64,000 nucleotides of DNA from the NCBI RefSeq assembly GCF_949628215.1, contig NW_027441227.1, positions 1-64,000 of the forward strand, written 5' to 3'. The translations under genes were made by a program, and so were the position numbers. The DNA comes from Phalacrocorax aristotelis (taxonomy: Eukaryota > Chordata > Aves > Suliformes > Phalacrocoracidae). Below are positions 1 to 10,502 of the stretch, one piece after another. The notes beneath the pieces are model-generated. The model did no database searches and was not told the origin of the DNA. It worked only from the letters and a program-made list of their open reading frames with translations. The number at the start of each line of letters is the position of its first letter. Position 1 is the stretch's first letter.

Positions 1-2030
1 CCCTGCTGCGTGGCAGTCCCCTGCCCCGTCAGAGAAAACTGCGGCAATATCGGCTAAGTTTAAAAGCGTCGGCAGGAGGTGCAGAATACGTAAATAAAGC
101 GGCGGTTGGCTGCCGGGTATGGGTGCAATATAAATACATTTTGTTTATAGGCCTTCGTGCCTATTCAGCGTTGAATGGCACCGCAGCCCACCCAGCCCGG
201 GGCTCGGAGAAGGGTCTCTCCAAGGGCACAACCTAAGACAGCGCAGGAAGCCCAGCTGCCACGCTCCCAGTCGCTACGGGACGCTCGCTTACAGTTACAC
301 TAACGAGGGTACGGATGAGGCTGGAACTAGCAGAAATGCTGACTCTTCTGGCCTTTTATTTGTGGAAGGTACAGCGCGCGAGCCTCGGCGGCTCACAGGA
401 GAAGCGTGCAGTGCTGCCTGACTCTCATTCTCAGCTCACGTACTACTGCCAAAGCTCCTGCCCTGTGCTGTGCCAGATGCCGGCTGGCGTGAGCGCCTGG
501 GCTCCTGAGGGACCCCCTTGTCCTGAGAGCCAGAAGTACTCGCTTCCCTTTGCATGAGGCCTGTAGGAGATATACCCTGCAATTTTAAAAATCTGTATCA
601 AACGTGGCAGACTCAAAAGAGGGCATTTTTAAAAAGGCAGGTTTGTTTTCTTTTTTAACTTTACGATCTACAGCCTAGCAAAGAGCTCCCTTTCAGTGTC
701 AGTCGCTTGGCTTTCTCCCCTACTGACGAGGTCCCAGCCTCCCGGTGAGATCTTGCTGGAGACATTCTCAGTTTCCCTCGAGTACGTGGCTGCCCTGGCC
801 CGAGGCCAGCGAAGAAGCTGACTTTGCCCGTGCCTGAATCAGCAACACGTCCAGCAGGCGACTTGCAGAGCCCAGGGAACCCTCGTAAAGAGGTTTGGGG
901 GTGGGGCGCGCCACATCTGCGGCATCGGCTGTGGGAAAGGACCGGCGCAGTAAAACAGGTGGGTGAAACCGCGGTGCGCGCCAATACGTGCTGCTGCCTG
1001 GGGCATCGCTTTGCTGCGGGTCAAGTCAGATGCTCTCTGTAAGAGCGAGTCAGGGTAAAGGCAGCAGCAGATTTCTTTTCTGCTCATTTTAACAAAGGCT
1101 GGACGGAGCCCATAGAGGAAGGCACTACGCGTCTTGCTGGGTTGGTTTCCCTGCCTTCTCGTAAGCTGTCGCGGAAACTTGCACGAGGAAAGCCTGTGCA
1201 AGCTGATGATGACAGCCACACACGGTTGAAGAGGGAGCAGACGGTGAGAGCAGAGGTACACGCTCAGGCTGTGCGCTGGAAGCTAATGCTAATGCTGCAA
1301 AATAAAGAGTGGATTTTCTTTTTTGGGTTTAGGTGAGCGCTAAACATTACATGTGCGTGTGTGCGTGTGTCTCTCGCAGGTTTTTGTCATACACCCCACC
1401 CTCCCACCCCAAAAAAACAACCCACACATGCCACGCGTTAAACAGTGGTTTTCCATTGTACTTAGACGTGCTTACATAGGTGTGTTGGTTTGTTACTTTT
1501 TTTAATGCAGAAACAGCAATACGATAGATTTAATACAGCTAGCAGTTAGACGGGTGTAGCTTTAGAGCGTCGGCTGTTTACAAAGCAACTGCACACCTTC
1601 TTTAACTCACAGTTTAAACAAATGAACTTGCAGTGCATCACACGTGCTTTGTACAGTCACGTTCCACACGGCAGGTCAGATGCTTCACCCTGCCTTGTCC
1701 TTGTTCCCCTGACTCCGACGGGACCGCCGAGGCCATCCTGGGGACAGCGCCGCTTTCTAGCAGCTGGGTTGCTTGCCTGGACGCCCCACAGACAAACAAT
1801 CATTTCCCCACTGAACCTCTTCTCAAATATTTTCCTACCCCTGCAGGCCCCACGTCCTTTGGTTCATATTTCCTTTTTTCCGGGCTTTATGCACAGGACC
1901 GATGATTTCCAGAAATAGAAACAGAGGCTGATTCAGTCCAGGCTAAACATTCTCTGACCTAAACCAAACTGCCTTCGAAGAGATAGCTGTACTGTAGGCA
2001 CCACCTCGGGAACAGAAGTTGCCCTGTCAT

Positions 2031-2050
2031 AAAAAAAAAAAAAAAAAAAA
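2031..2050. repeat. Poly(A) run, 20 A
   Basis: A pure run of 20 A follows CCCTGTCAT and has the same length in the right-hand copy near 62323-62342. It could be the tail of an old retroposed sequence, but I recognise no body upstream and no flanking target-site duplication. Confidence 0.7.
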
Positions 2051-3279
2051 GAAGGAAAACAAGGCATTTCAGGCTGAGGAGGCTGAACGGTGTGCTGGGG
2101 GCGGTGGGGAGTTGGAAAGAAACAGTTCAGACGATCAGAGCGAGCTTAGCGTTGCAAAGCGTGCCATTATTTTTAATTTGGCAGTCAGAAGAAAATAGAT
2201 TCCGACACTGATTTCCTGTGTGCTGCGGGAGTTCTCGCCTCAGCATTCCTGTGCACCATTTTACTTTTGTGTCCCGTCCGCTTTGCTTTTGCGTTGTAGC
2301 TCTCCGGTTCTAGCTACGCTTCCCACCACCCCCGTTACTCTTTGACAAGCCCAGCTCTCACTGTGCTTCCCTTCCCGTATGCGCGTGCAGGGAAAAGCCC
2401 GCGCGTCTGCCACTACAGGACACGCTCTGGGAGGCAGGAGAGATGACGACGCTCCCTGACAGAGGACACAGCTGAGGGGCGGTCCGCCGGGGCTGGGGAG
2501 ATGGCAGCACCTTCCCTCAGCTGCCCCATCCGAGCACGGGTGCAGGTGAGCGCTGAGGAGAGACAAGCAGGCAGGAGCCGCAGAGCGAGAGAGAAAATAA
2601 AATTCACGGGTGGGTGCTACTTACGTCTCATTTTTAGCGCAAGGGATGAATTCTCAGCACATTCTTGGAGCTGCCCCTTTGGGACTCACGGAGAAGAGGG
2701 AGGTTGGCCACGCGGTGCAGCCCAGCTCTGCTTCCCCTAAATGGTTTTACTGTTCAGGTGTTGCCCTAATCTGGCCGGTACCCCTGCAAAGAGTTTGGGA
2801 TTTCTGCTGCCTCTCCGGGCCAGCCGCAGACCCTGACTTCATCGCAGCGAATGACCCTGCACTCCTCAGAGCGGTTGCCGAGTCACATCCCGCTGCCTTC
2901 CCTGCAGAACTGGAGACCCTTTTTCAGCCCTTGCCCCCTCTTCTCTCAGCTCGTTGCCCATCCCTTTTTCAGGGCCAGCACCGATCCTGCCTCCAGCTCG
3001 CCCTGTCTCCACCTGCGAGCGCCCAACAGGAGCTAAATGTCTCCTCAAGGATGCACGGAAGAGACGCGCAGGCAACCCAGCACAGACCCCCTGCAAACAT
3101 CTTCTTTCCATTTTCTTTCCTCTCCTGACACGAAGAGATGACTTAGGAAAAAGCGTACTGCTCGCATTTCACCTGCACTGCTTCTACTTTCACTTTCGCT
3201 CTCCTTGGCAGTAATTAATAGCGGTGGTTGGGGAGGGCTGGGGCATTCCCCCAAAGCGGCTGCAGTTACATCCGGGCGG

Positions 3280-3800
3280 TTGTGGCACTCCATTAGCTTT
3301 GTCATTTTAAATCTAAATCTTCTGGAATTGTTAGTTCTCGTCAGGAATCACCCGCACCTGCAAATTTTCTTAATGCCTACGCTTGAACCCAGCCACTGTT
3401 TAACAGCTCACCTTTATTTCTGTTCATTTAAGAATCTAAAGCTTCGTTTACTGCTTGGGTTGGAAGCAGGAGCTGTCGCTGCCTCTGAACTTTCTAACAG
3501 CCCTGTTACAATTTCAGTATTACCCACTCCCAATTTAGCTTTCCAGTTCAATTTTCATTGTAGATTCTAAAACTGTCCTTATTTTGTTTCTGATCAGGAG
3601 TCATTAATGCCTGCAGTTGATGTAATAACGGCTGTATTTAGATTGAGCTATTAATGACTCGCAACTCTATTTATGGCATAAAAAAGGACTGCCTTTATTT
3701 TTTTTTTAATTACAGATTAGGAATAATGACTGCCTGGTTTGCTCAGTAATAGCTGCGATTAAATTTAGTCACGACTCCTCCCTAAATAAAATGTATTTAT
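3280..3800. other. AT-rich non-coding stretch with homeodomain-type TAAT motifs
   Basis: This stretch is clearly more AT-rich than its GC-rich surroundings and carries many TAAT/ATTA cores. These include an 11-bp perfect inverted repeat, GAGTCATTAAT at 3598-3608 and its complement at 3650-3660, separated by 41 bases, followed by TTTATGGC and TAATTA. Such a cluster can mark a homeodomain-bound enhancer, but AT-rich DNA gives these cores by chance. No gene is visible. Confidence 0.4.
3598..3660. repeat. Inverted repeat, 11-bp arms
   Basis: The arms GAGTCATTAAT (3598-3608) and ATTAATGACTC (3650-3660) are perfect reverse complements with a 41-bp spacer. The same structure is present in the right-hand copy of the large repeat. 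Confidence 0.8.
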
Positions 3801-4219
3801 TTGCACTCTAACAATTTAACCTTCCCTTTACCGGTCAGGGGCACCGACAAGTGCCCGTGCGTACCTCCGCTCCCCCTGCGCCGGCTCCCCAGGGAACAGC
3901 CTCTTACCCTGACCAGAGCCTGCAGCGGCCCGTTGTCGTCCCAGCTCCTCGCCCTCGAGAAAGCGGCCGCCTGAAGCGGCAGCAGATCCGCTGCTGCCCA
4001 AAGGGGACGGAAATGGCGCGGGGTAAATGATAATATGAAATGATAAATGAATGAAATGATCTCACAAGGGGGAAGAAAACCAGCAAAGCAAAAAACAAAC
4101 CCCAAACAGAACACCATACCACTAAACCGTCTCACCGCCCCCTCAGCGCCCGAAACAACATCCCGGGAGAAAAAAAGCAAAGCAGGCCACAAGGGACCTT
4201 TCTAGTACAGATGCTGCCA

Positions 4220-4736
4220 AAGAGTGCCAAGCTCTGGAATCCTTACCTCAGGCAACGCCTCCGCTTCTCTAAACGCCAGAGCACGCCTGCCCGGGGGGCT
4301 GAGACAGCCCCAAAGCTGCGACCGCCCGAGGGAACACGGGAGCACCGACGGCAGAGAAGCCCAGGGGCAGCAAGAGCTGCCCGAGCCCCGGCTGGGGCTC
4401 TTCGACCCCCGGGCCCCGCCCCCGCCCTTCCCACAGCGCCCCGCAAAAGGGGCGGGCCGAGCCCCCCCGAGGGATGAAGGCTCGCAGGGTGGCAGCAGAG
4501 AGCAAAGTGCACCGCACAGCACCAAAGTGGGTGGGTGGGGCCAGGTGGGTCAGACATCAGACGGCCCGCCTGCCCATCGCCGGGGGCAGGGCCCGTTGCT
4601 AAGAGCGTGGCGAGGGGTATCAGGACCGCCCTCAACGGGCTATCGCAAGGGGTCAACACCTGTCGCTAGGGGCTGTGCCTACACGGTTCCGGCCCCCACG
4701 GTGACGTCACCACGTAGCGTGCGGGGGGGTCACTAA
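4220..4736. other. GC-rich region; its first ~200 bp has a diverged relative at ~16610-16760
   Basis: Bases 4220-4420 share a recognisable but diverged backbone with 16610-16760, including CAGAGAAGCCCAGG followed by GGCTGGGGCTC. The rest is CpG- and GC-rich and leads into the NRF1-type minisatellite. Between 4595 and 4670 there are three related short phrases (GTTGCTAAGAGC, ATCGCAAGGGGT, GTCGCTAGGGGC), weakly resembling RFX half sites. No open frame here looks like a recognised protein. Confidence 0.5.
4702..4709. promoter_or_regulatory. Palindromic CRE (TGACGTCA)
   Basis: This is a perfect full-site cAMP response element in a GC-rich context about 35 bp before the NRF1-type array begins. 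CREB/CREM/ATF factors bind this octamer, and a full CRE in a CpG-rich setting is typical of active promoters. Whether it works here is inference. Confidence 0.6.
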
Positions 4737-7555
4737 GTGGCGTGGAGAAGTGAGCGCGGCAAAATGTCGCTACAGCCCGTGCACGGCTGCTGGCTGCAGT
4801 ACCGCGGTTTGGTCGCACGGTGGCAGCAGAGAGCTAAAAGGTCGCCACTGCGCATGCGCGGCTGCCCACCTGCGGTACGAGGGTTTGGGCGCTCGGTGGA
4901 AGTCGGGGGCAGAAAATAAAGCGCCACCGCGCATACGGAACTGCCTGGCTGCAGTACCGGCATCTGCTTGCACGGTGGGAGCAGCGACCAGAGGAAAACT
5001 TCAGCCTGGGGAACGGGCAGCTTCCCGTCTGCAGTACCCGGTTTTGATCGACCGGTGACTGCCGCGATCGGGTAAGGGGCGGGTGGAAATCTCTACCAGG
5101 GTAGCGCAGCTCCCGCCTGCAGTCCCGGGGTTTGGTCGCTTGGTGGAAGCAGCGAGCAGAATACAAAGGGTGGCCACTGCGCATGCGCGGCTGCCCACCT
5201 GCAGTACCGCGGTCTGATCGCACGGTGGCAGCAGAGAGCAGAAAAGGCACCACTGCGCATGCGCGGCTGCCCACCTGCAGTACCGCGGTTTGGTCACTCG
5301 GTGGCAGCAGAGAGCAAAAAGGCCCACTGCGCATGCGCGGCTGCCCATCTGCATTACCGCAGTCTGATCGCATGGTGGCAGCAGAGAGCAGAAAGAGACG
5401 CTACTGCGCACGCGCGGCCGTCCACCTGCAGTACTGCTGTTTGATCGCACGGTGGCAGCAGAGAGCATGAAGAGACGCCACTGCGCATGCGCGGCTGCCC
5501 ACCTGCAGTACCGCGGTCTGGTCGCACGGTGGGAGCAGAGAGCAAAAAGGCGCCACTGCGCATGCGCGGCCCCCCACATGCAGTACCGGGGTTTGATCGC
5601 ACGGTGGCAGCAGAGAGCAAAAAGGCGCCACTGCGCATGCGCGGCTGCCCACCTGCAGTACCGCGGTCTGATCGCACGGTGGCAGCAGAGAGCAGAAAGA
5701 GGCGCCACTGCGCATGCGCGACTGCCCACCTGCAGTACCCGGGTTTGATCGCACGGTGGCAGCAGCGACCAGCAGAAAAGGCGCCACAGCGCCTGCGCGG
5801 CTGCCCACCTGCAGTACCCGGGTTTGATCGCACGGTGGCAGCAGAGAGCAAAAAGGCGCCACTGCGCATGCGCGGCTGCCCAGCTGCAGTACCGCGGTCT
5901 GATCGCACGGTGGCAGCAGCGAGCAGGAAGAGACGCCATTGCGCATGCGCGGCTGCCCACCTGCACTGCGAGCATTTGGGCGGTCGGTGGAAGCAGGGGC
6001 AGAAAGTAAAGCGCCACAGTGCATACAGAACTGCCTGGCTGCAGTACCGGCATCTGCTTGCACGGTGGCAGCAGCGACCAGCGGAAAAACTTCACCGTCG
6101 GGAACGGGCGGCTGCCCGTCTGCAGTGCCCGGTTTTGAGCGCTCGGTGACTGCCGCGAGCAGGGTAGCGCAGCTCCCCCCCGTGCTGTTCCGCGGTTCGG
6201 TCGCTCGGTGGCAGCAGCGAGCACAAAAAGGCGCCAGTGCGCATGCGCGGCTGCCCACCTGCAGTACCGCGGTTTCATCGCAAGGTGGCAGCAGCGAGCA
6301 CAAAAAGGCGCTACTGCGCATGCGCGGCTGCCCACCTGCAGTACCGCGGTCTGATCGCACGGTGGCAGCAGAGAGAAGAAAATGCGCCACTGCGCATGCG
6401 CGGCTGCCCACCTGCAGTACCGCGGTTTAATCGCACGGTGGCAGTAGAGAGCAAAAAGGCGCCACTGCGCATGCGCGGCCGCCCACCTGCAGTACCGCGG
6501 TTTCATCGCAAGGTGGCAGCAGCGAGCACAAAAAGGCGCTACTGCGCATGCGCGGCTGCCCACCTGCAGTACCGCGGTCTGATCGCACGGTGGCAGCAGA
6601 GAGCAGAAAGAGACGCCACTGCGCATGCGCGGCTGCCCACCTGCAGTACCGCGGTTTGATCGCTCGGTGGCAGCAGAGAGCAAAAAGGCGCCACTGCGCA
6701 TGCGCGGCTGCCCACCTGCACTGCGAGCATTTGGGCGGTCGGTGGAAGCAGGGGCAGAAAGTAAAGCGCCACTGTGCATACGGAACTGCCTGGCTGCAGT
6801 ACCGGAATCTGCTTGCACGGTGGCAGCAGCGACCAGCGGAAAAACTTCACCGTCGGGAACGGGCGGCTGCCCGTCTGCAGTGCCCGGTTTTGATCGCTCG
6901 GTGACTGCCGCGAGCAGGGTAGCGCAGCTCCCCCCCGTGCTGTTCCGCGGTTCGGTCGCTCGGTGGCAGCAGCGAGCACAAAAAGGCGCCAGTGCGCATG
7001 CGCGGCCGCCCACCTGCAGTACCGCTGTTTGGTCGCACGGTGGCAGCAGAGAGCACAAAAAGGCGCCACTGCGCATGCGCGGCCGCCCACCTGCAGTACC
7101 GCGGTTTGATCGCTCGGTGGCAGCAGCGAGCACAAAAAGGCGCCACTGCGCATGCGCGGCTGCCCACCTGCACTGCGAGCGTTTGGGCGGTCGGTGGAAG
7201 CAGGGGCAGAAAGTAAAGCGCCACTGTGCATACGGAACTGCCTGGCTGCAGTACCGGAATCTGCTTGCACGGTGGCAGCAGCGACCAGCGAAAAAACTTC
7301 ACCCTCGGGAACGGGCGGCTGCCCGTCTGCAGTACCCGGTTTTGAGCGCTCGGTGACTGCCGCGAGCAGGGTAGCGCAGCTGGCCCCCGCTGTTCCGCGG
7401 TTCGGTCGCTCGGTGGCAGCAGCGAGCAGTGACACATCGTCGCCACTGCGCATGCGTCTGTTCCGGGTGCAGTACCGCACTTTGGCCGCACGGTGTCAGC
7501 AGGGTCCACCATCGCCACTCCGCATGCGCGATTCCCGGCTGCCGTAGCACAGCAC
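4737..7555. repeat. CpG minisatellite, ~76-bp unit, each monomer with an NRF1-type palindrome
   Basis: The array is about 2.8 kb of tandem monomers of roughly 75-80 bp. The typical order in a monomer is GGTGGCAGCAG, an A-rich spacer, CGCCACTGCGCATGCGCGG, CTGCCCACCTGCAGTAC, then CGCGGT. I count about 20 exact or near-exact GCGCATGCGC cores, the consensus palindrome of NRF1. A variant block of about 270 bp, with a TGCATACGGAACTG segment, a GACTGCCGCGAGCAGGG segment and a TGTTCCGCGGTTCGG segment, recurs near 5970, 6720 and 7170 and in partial form near 4880, giving a higher-order repeat. A long minus-strand open frame (5001-7133) crosses the array but reads the monomer in shifting phases, so I do not call it a gene. 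Confidence 0.93.
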
Positions 7556-7639
7556 GGCGGCAGCGGCACGACGTCCGTGACTCTTCTCTGGGGCAAGACC
7601 CGCGCCGGCTCTGGGTCACGTTCGCCGGGATAACGGAAC

Positions 7640-9110
7640 CGTTACTGCGTGCGCAGAGCTCATGTTTCTCTGCACCTTCCCCACTCCCGCAGCCCCAGCA
7701 GTGTCAGTCGTTGCCTCCGCACCGCCCACCACCAAAGTGCCTCGAGCATTTTAGTCCTTCCGTCTCGACTGCTTTCAAAATCAGGTGGCCGTTACCGTCC
7801 TCCCTCCTGCCCCACTCACCCCCACCCCACGCCCTAGGGAGGAGAAGCAGCACAAACGACCTGGGGAGAAAGGTCCCCTTTCCCACCCCCCACCCCCCCG
7901 GAGTGAGCCCCATCAGTTGCTGTAGGCCTGCGGCATCAGGGCTGTGACAGGGAGAGCAGCAAGTCAACAGGTCCTAGAGGGTTAAAGAAGAAAATCAATC
8001 AGGGGAACACAGCTGCCCTTCCGAAGGCAGGCTGCCTGGGGTGAGGGGGGCAGCTGTGCGTCAGGGCACAGGGCAGCCAGGCAGACCAGGTGCCAGTGGC
8101 TGACCTGCAAAGGACTTGTGCACTGCTGAGCCTTGGGCTTCGTTGGCTTGGCAGCGCCTCGCCTCGCCTCTGCACTGCCAGGACCCTGCTCTGCTCATCC
8201 TGCGTAAGCACAAGGCTTCAGCGAGCACAGAACAGGAGGCCAGGGAGAGGGAGGACGTCACCGGGGAAAAAAAAGTCATGCGGGGGGGCCATGTCAGGGG
8301 AAAGCGTTTGGGAGGGCACAGACACACGCAGAGGGAGGGCGGGGGAGGACACCGCTGGACAGGGGCATGTCTGGGCAGACACGCCACGGGGAACATGCAT
8401 GGGGATGACTGACACCAGGGGGTCCCCCCCAGGATAATCCACAACGGGCAACTCACCTGGGCTAACCTGCAGCAGATGATCCGCTCCAGATAACTGACCC
8501 GCTCCGGAGAATCCATTCCAGAGAAGCCCCAGCAATGCCCCTCAAACTGCCGGTGTTTCACCCCAAATTTTCCCCAGTTTAGGGTTTTCGGTGGGTTTAT
8601 TTAGTTTTGGTGATTTCCGGTTGGATGGTTTGGCTTTTTTTGTTGTTGTTCGGGTTACTTTGGTTTTGTCCGTTTGGGGTTTTTTTTTTTTTTGCTTTTC
8701 CATAAGGTAAAAGTTGGGATTGCTTTTCCAAACGGTTCACTTCCGGGTTTTTTTCACCCTTTCCACAACATTGAAATTGGCGATTTTTTGCTTTTGTGCA
8801 TGAGAATGGTTAGCAGGGTTCCGCCCCCCCACCCCCGCTTTTTTTACCCCCCTCCTTTCCAACTGCACAAACCCAGCAGGAGTGGGCTTTCCCAAGAGCC
8901 CCGAATTGTTTTCTTTCCCCCAAACCTGTTTGGGGTTTTTCACCCCCCATTGCAGACCCAGACTCAGGGGCTTTGGAGTGTGTGTCTGCCCTGGCAGCAG
9001 CTCCCAGGCTGCCTACGCAGCCCCAGAGGGGAAAGTCCCCATTTGGGGGAATCGGCCCCAAATCGGGATGGGAGAAGGAGAACGGGGAAGGGGCAGCATT
9101 TGAAAGCGCT
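7640..9110. repeat. Duplicated segment, diverged copy at ~50130-50860
   Basis: Two blocks match the region near 50 kb in the same order and orientation. Block one (7660-7810) matches 50130-50275; both have CTCTGCACCTT then GCAGCCCCAGCAG. Block two (8690-9080) matches 50455-50830; both have TTGCAGACCCAGA and GGCAGCAGCTCCCAGGCTGC. Bases 7960-8560 lie between the blocks and are largely missing from the other copy. A T/G-rich low-complexity run occupies 8570-8720. No gene is evident. Confidence 0.75.
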
Positions 9111-9179
9111 TTTGTGCCTTCAGTTGATTGGGGGGTGGGCTGTGTGTCTAATTTTTAAATCTTCTCTATAAACATCTCT

Positions 9180-9620
9180 ATCAACGTGGTTTCTTTGCAT
9201 TTTAAAACCTTACATAGCATAGACATTTGCACTATGTGTCTACTTACACATCCTTACGGAGTACATCTATATTTTATATATACTATCTGTTTTACATTTA
9301 CATACAACATCTGTTTAGACTTAGCTATTATATTTACACTTACACCTATTTAGGCTATTTACACTTACACAGAATATCTCTTTACACATACCTGTTTAGA
9401 CTTCCATATTAACACGTACATAAAACAGCTATTTAGGCTAGCTATCTGCTTACTTACCCTTTGACACTTCAATCTTTTTCGACTTCTCTATTTAGACATC
9501 TACTTACAGTTATACCTCGGCTTATTTCACTCTATATAACCTCTATTTAGATTACACATCTACTTAGACTATGTAACACACACTAAGCGTAGATGCTCGC
9601 TCTAGTCAGACTTTCTTCTG
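9180..9620. repeat. AT-rich degenerate tandem repeat
   Basis: Short phrases such as ATCTATTTAGACTT, TTTACACTTACAC and TACTTACA recur at irregular spacing, indicating an old decayed minisatellite. The composition contrasts sharply with the GC-rich flanks. Confidence 0.6.
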
Positions 9621-9714
9621 CTTTGAATTCCTTCATCTATCCTTTTCACTTTAAACTCCTTTATTTTTTGATCTAGATATATAGACGGTCGAGTTACTTT
9701 TGTGTTTTAAAACC

Positions 9715-9905
9715 CTGCATCTCGATGCAGAATTTTTGTATCCCGAAATCCGTTATATAATATAGGAGAGATAAGTTCTTATCTCAAAATCCCTTTATGC
9801 ATCTATAAATTAATATTACACATGTCAATATATATAAGAGGTTTTTGTAATAGCCCCCCTGAATTTTCAGGCATTTTGGGGCTGTAACCCCCCTTTTTGG
9901 GGGGG
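9715..9905. other. Cluster of short perfect hairpins
   Basis: CTGCAT/CTCG/ATGCAG lies at 9715-9730. GAGATAAG/TT/CTTATCTC lies at 9768-9785 and holds two inverted GATA-factor sites. CTGAA/TT/TTCAG (9859-9870) is nested inside AGCCCC (9852-9857) and GGGGCT (9878-9883). CCCCCC/TTTTT/GGGGGGG lies at 9888-9905. Four stems within 190 bp is dense. Their role is unknown. Confidence 0.6.
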
Positions 9906-10441
9906 AACCCCTACATGACGCCCCCACTCACCTGTTCCTCTGACGCATTATCAGCTCCCCCAGTGACACCGGGGCACCCCACATGACATCATCACACCCC
10001 CCCCAGGACTCCCCCAATTTTATTCACCCCCAAGAAGGGCACTAAACAAGGGAACCTGCTCCAACCTGCAGCTCATTACTTTAATAGTGCCATTTACAAA
10101 GGTACACGCACACCCCTCCCACACCCCCCAGAAAAGGGGGAGCTCTGCTAAAATCTAAAAGGTGGGGCAGCCCCCCCAAACAGCTGCAGCCCCCCCAGCC
10201 CCTGTCCGCAGGCTGGCGGCTGCCCCACGGCAGAGCAGGAGCGTGCCAGAGGACGGTGTCACGTCTCTCTCGGGCTCCGCTCGGACATGTTCCCGCACTG
10301 GGACGGGCTCCCCGGGGTGACAAACAGCCCCGGTCCCTGGGGGCCCCGACTCTCCCCACCGGGCAGCCCTCGCGGCCGCACCTGCGGGGCACCCGCTGGA
10401 GACAGAGCCAGGAGCCTCCAGGCCGAGGGATGGCCCCTTAC

Positions 10442-10502
10442 CTTCACCACGCTTAACGACCGGCAGGCATCTCTTGAGCATCACGAGACACTTAGACGAC
10501 AT
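10442..10502 (-). other. Candidate 61-nt exon, minus strand
   Basis: On the minus strand a pyrimidine-rich acceptor (TTTCTGTTTTTCAG) precedes an ATG-beginning 61-nt segment that ends at a strong donor (GTGAAG/GTAAGG). Only one of three frames is open; it begins MSSKCLVMLKRCL. I do not recognise the peptide, and no partner exons are certain. Both splice signals are good matches to consensus, but a single candidate exon can occur by chance. Confidence 0.25.

Larger units (their letters stand above)
1..3708. repeat. Left copy of the ~60.29-kb unit overlap (repeated at 60292-64000)
   Basis: The sequence is repeated almost base for base from 60292 to the end of the window. The offset is 60291 up to about position 537 and 60292 after it, because the right copy has one extra A. 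I saw two substitutions: T/C near 752 and A/G near 1257. The segment is mixed-composition non-coding DNA with a 20-A run at 2031-2050, scattered AATAAA motifs and a donor-like CAG/GTGAGC near 2545. Open frames are short and one of them (315-557) is altered by the indel in the other copy, so I see no supported gene here. Confidence 0.95.

Noticed and set aside
315..557. 80-codon open frame near the left edge
   Set aside because: The right-hand copy of the large repeat has a 1-bp insertion that ends it early; no family resemblance and no sign of selection.
5001..7133. 710-codon minus-strand open frame in the NRF1-type minisatellite
   Set aside because: The monomer length is not a stable multiple of three, so the frame moves through different readings of the same DNA. 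Similar shorter frames are open on both strands. It is better explained by composition.
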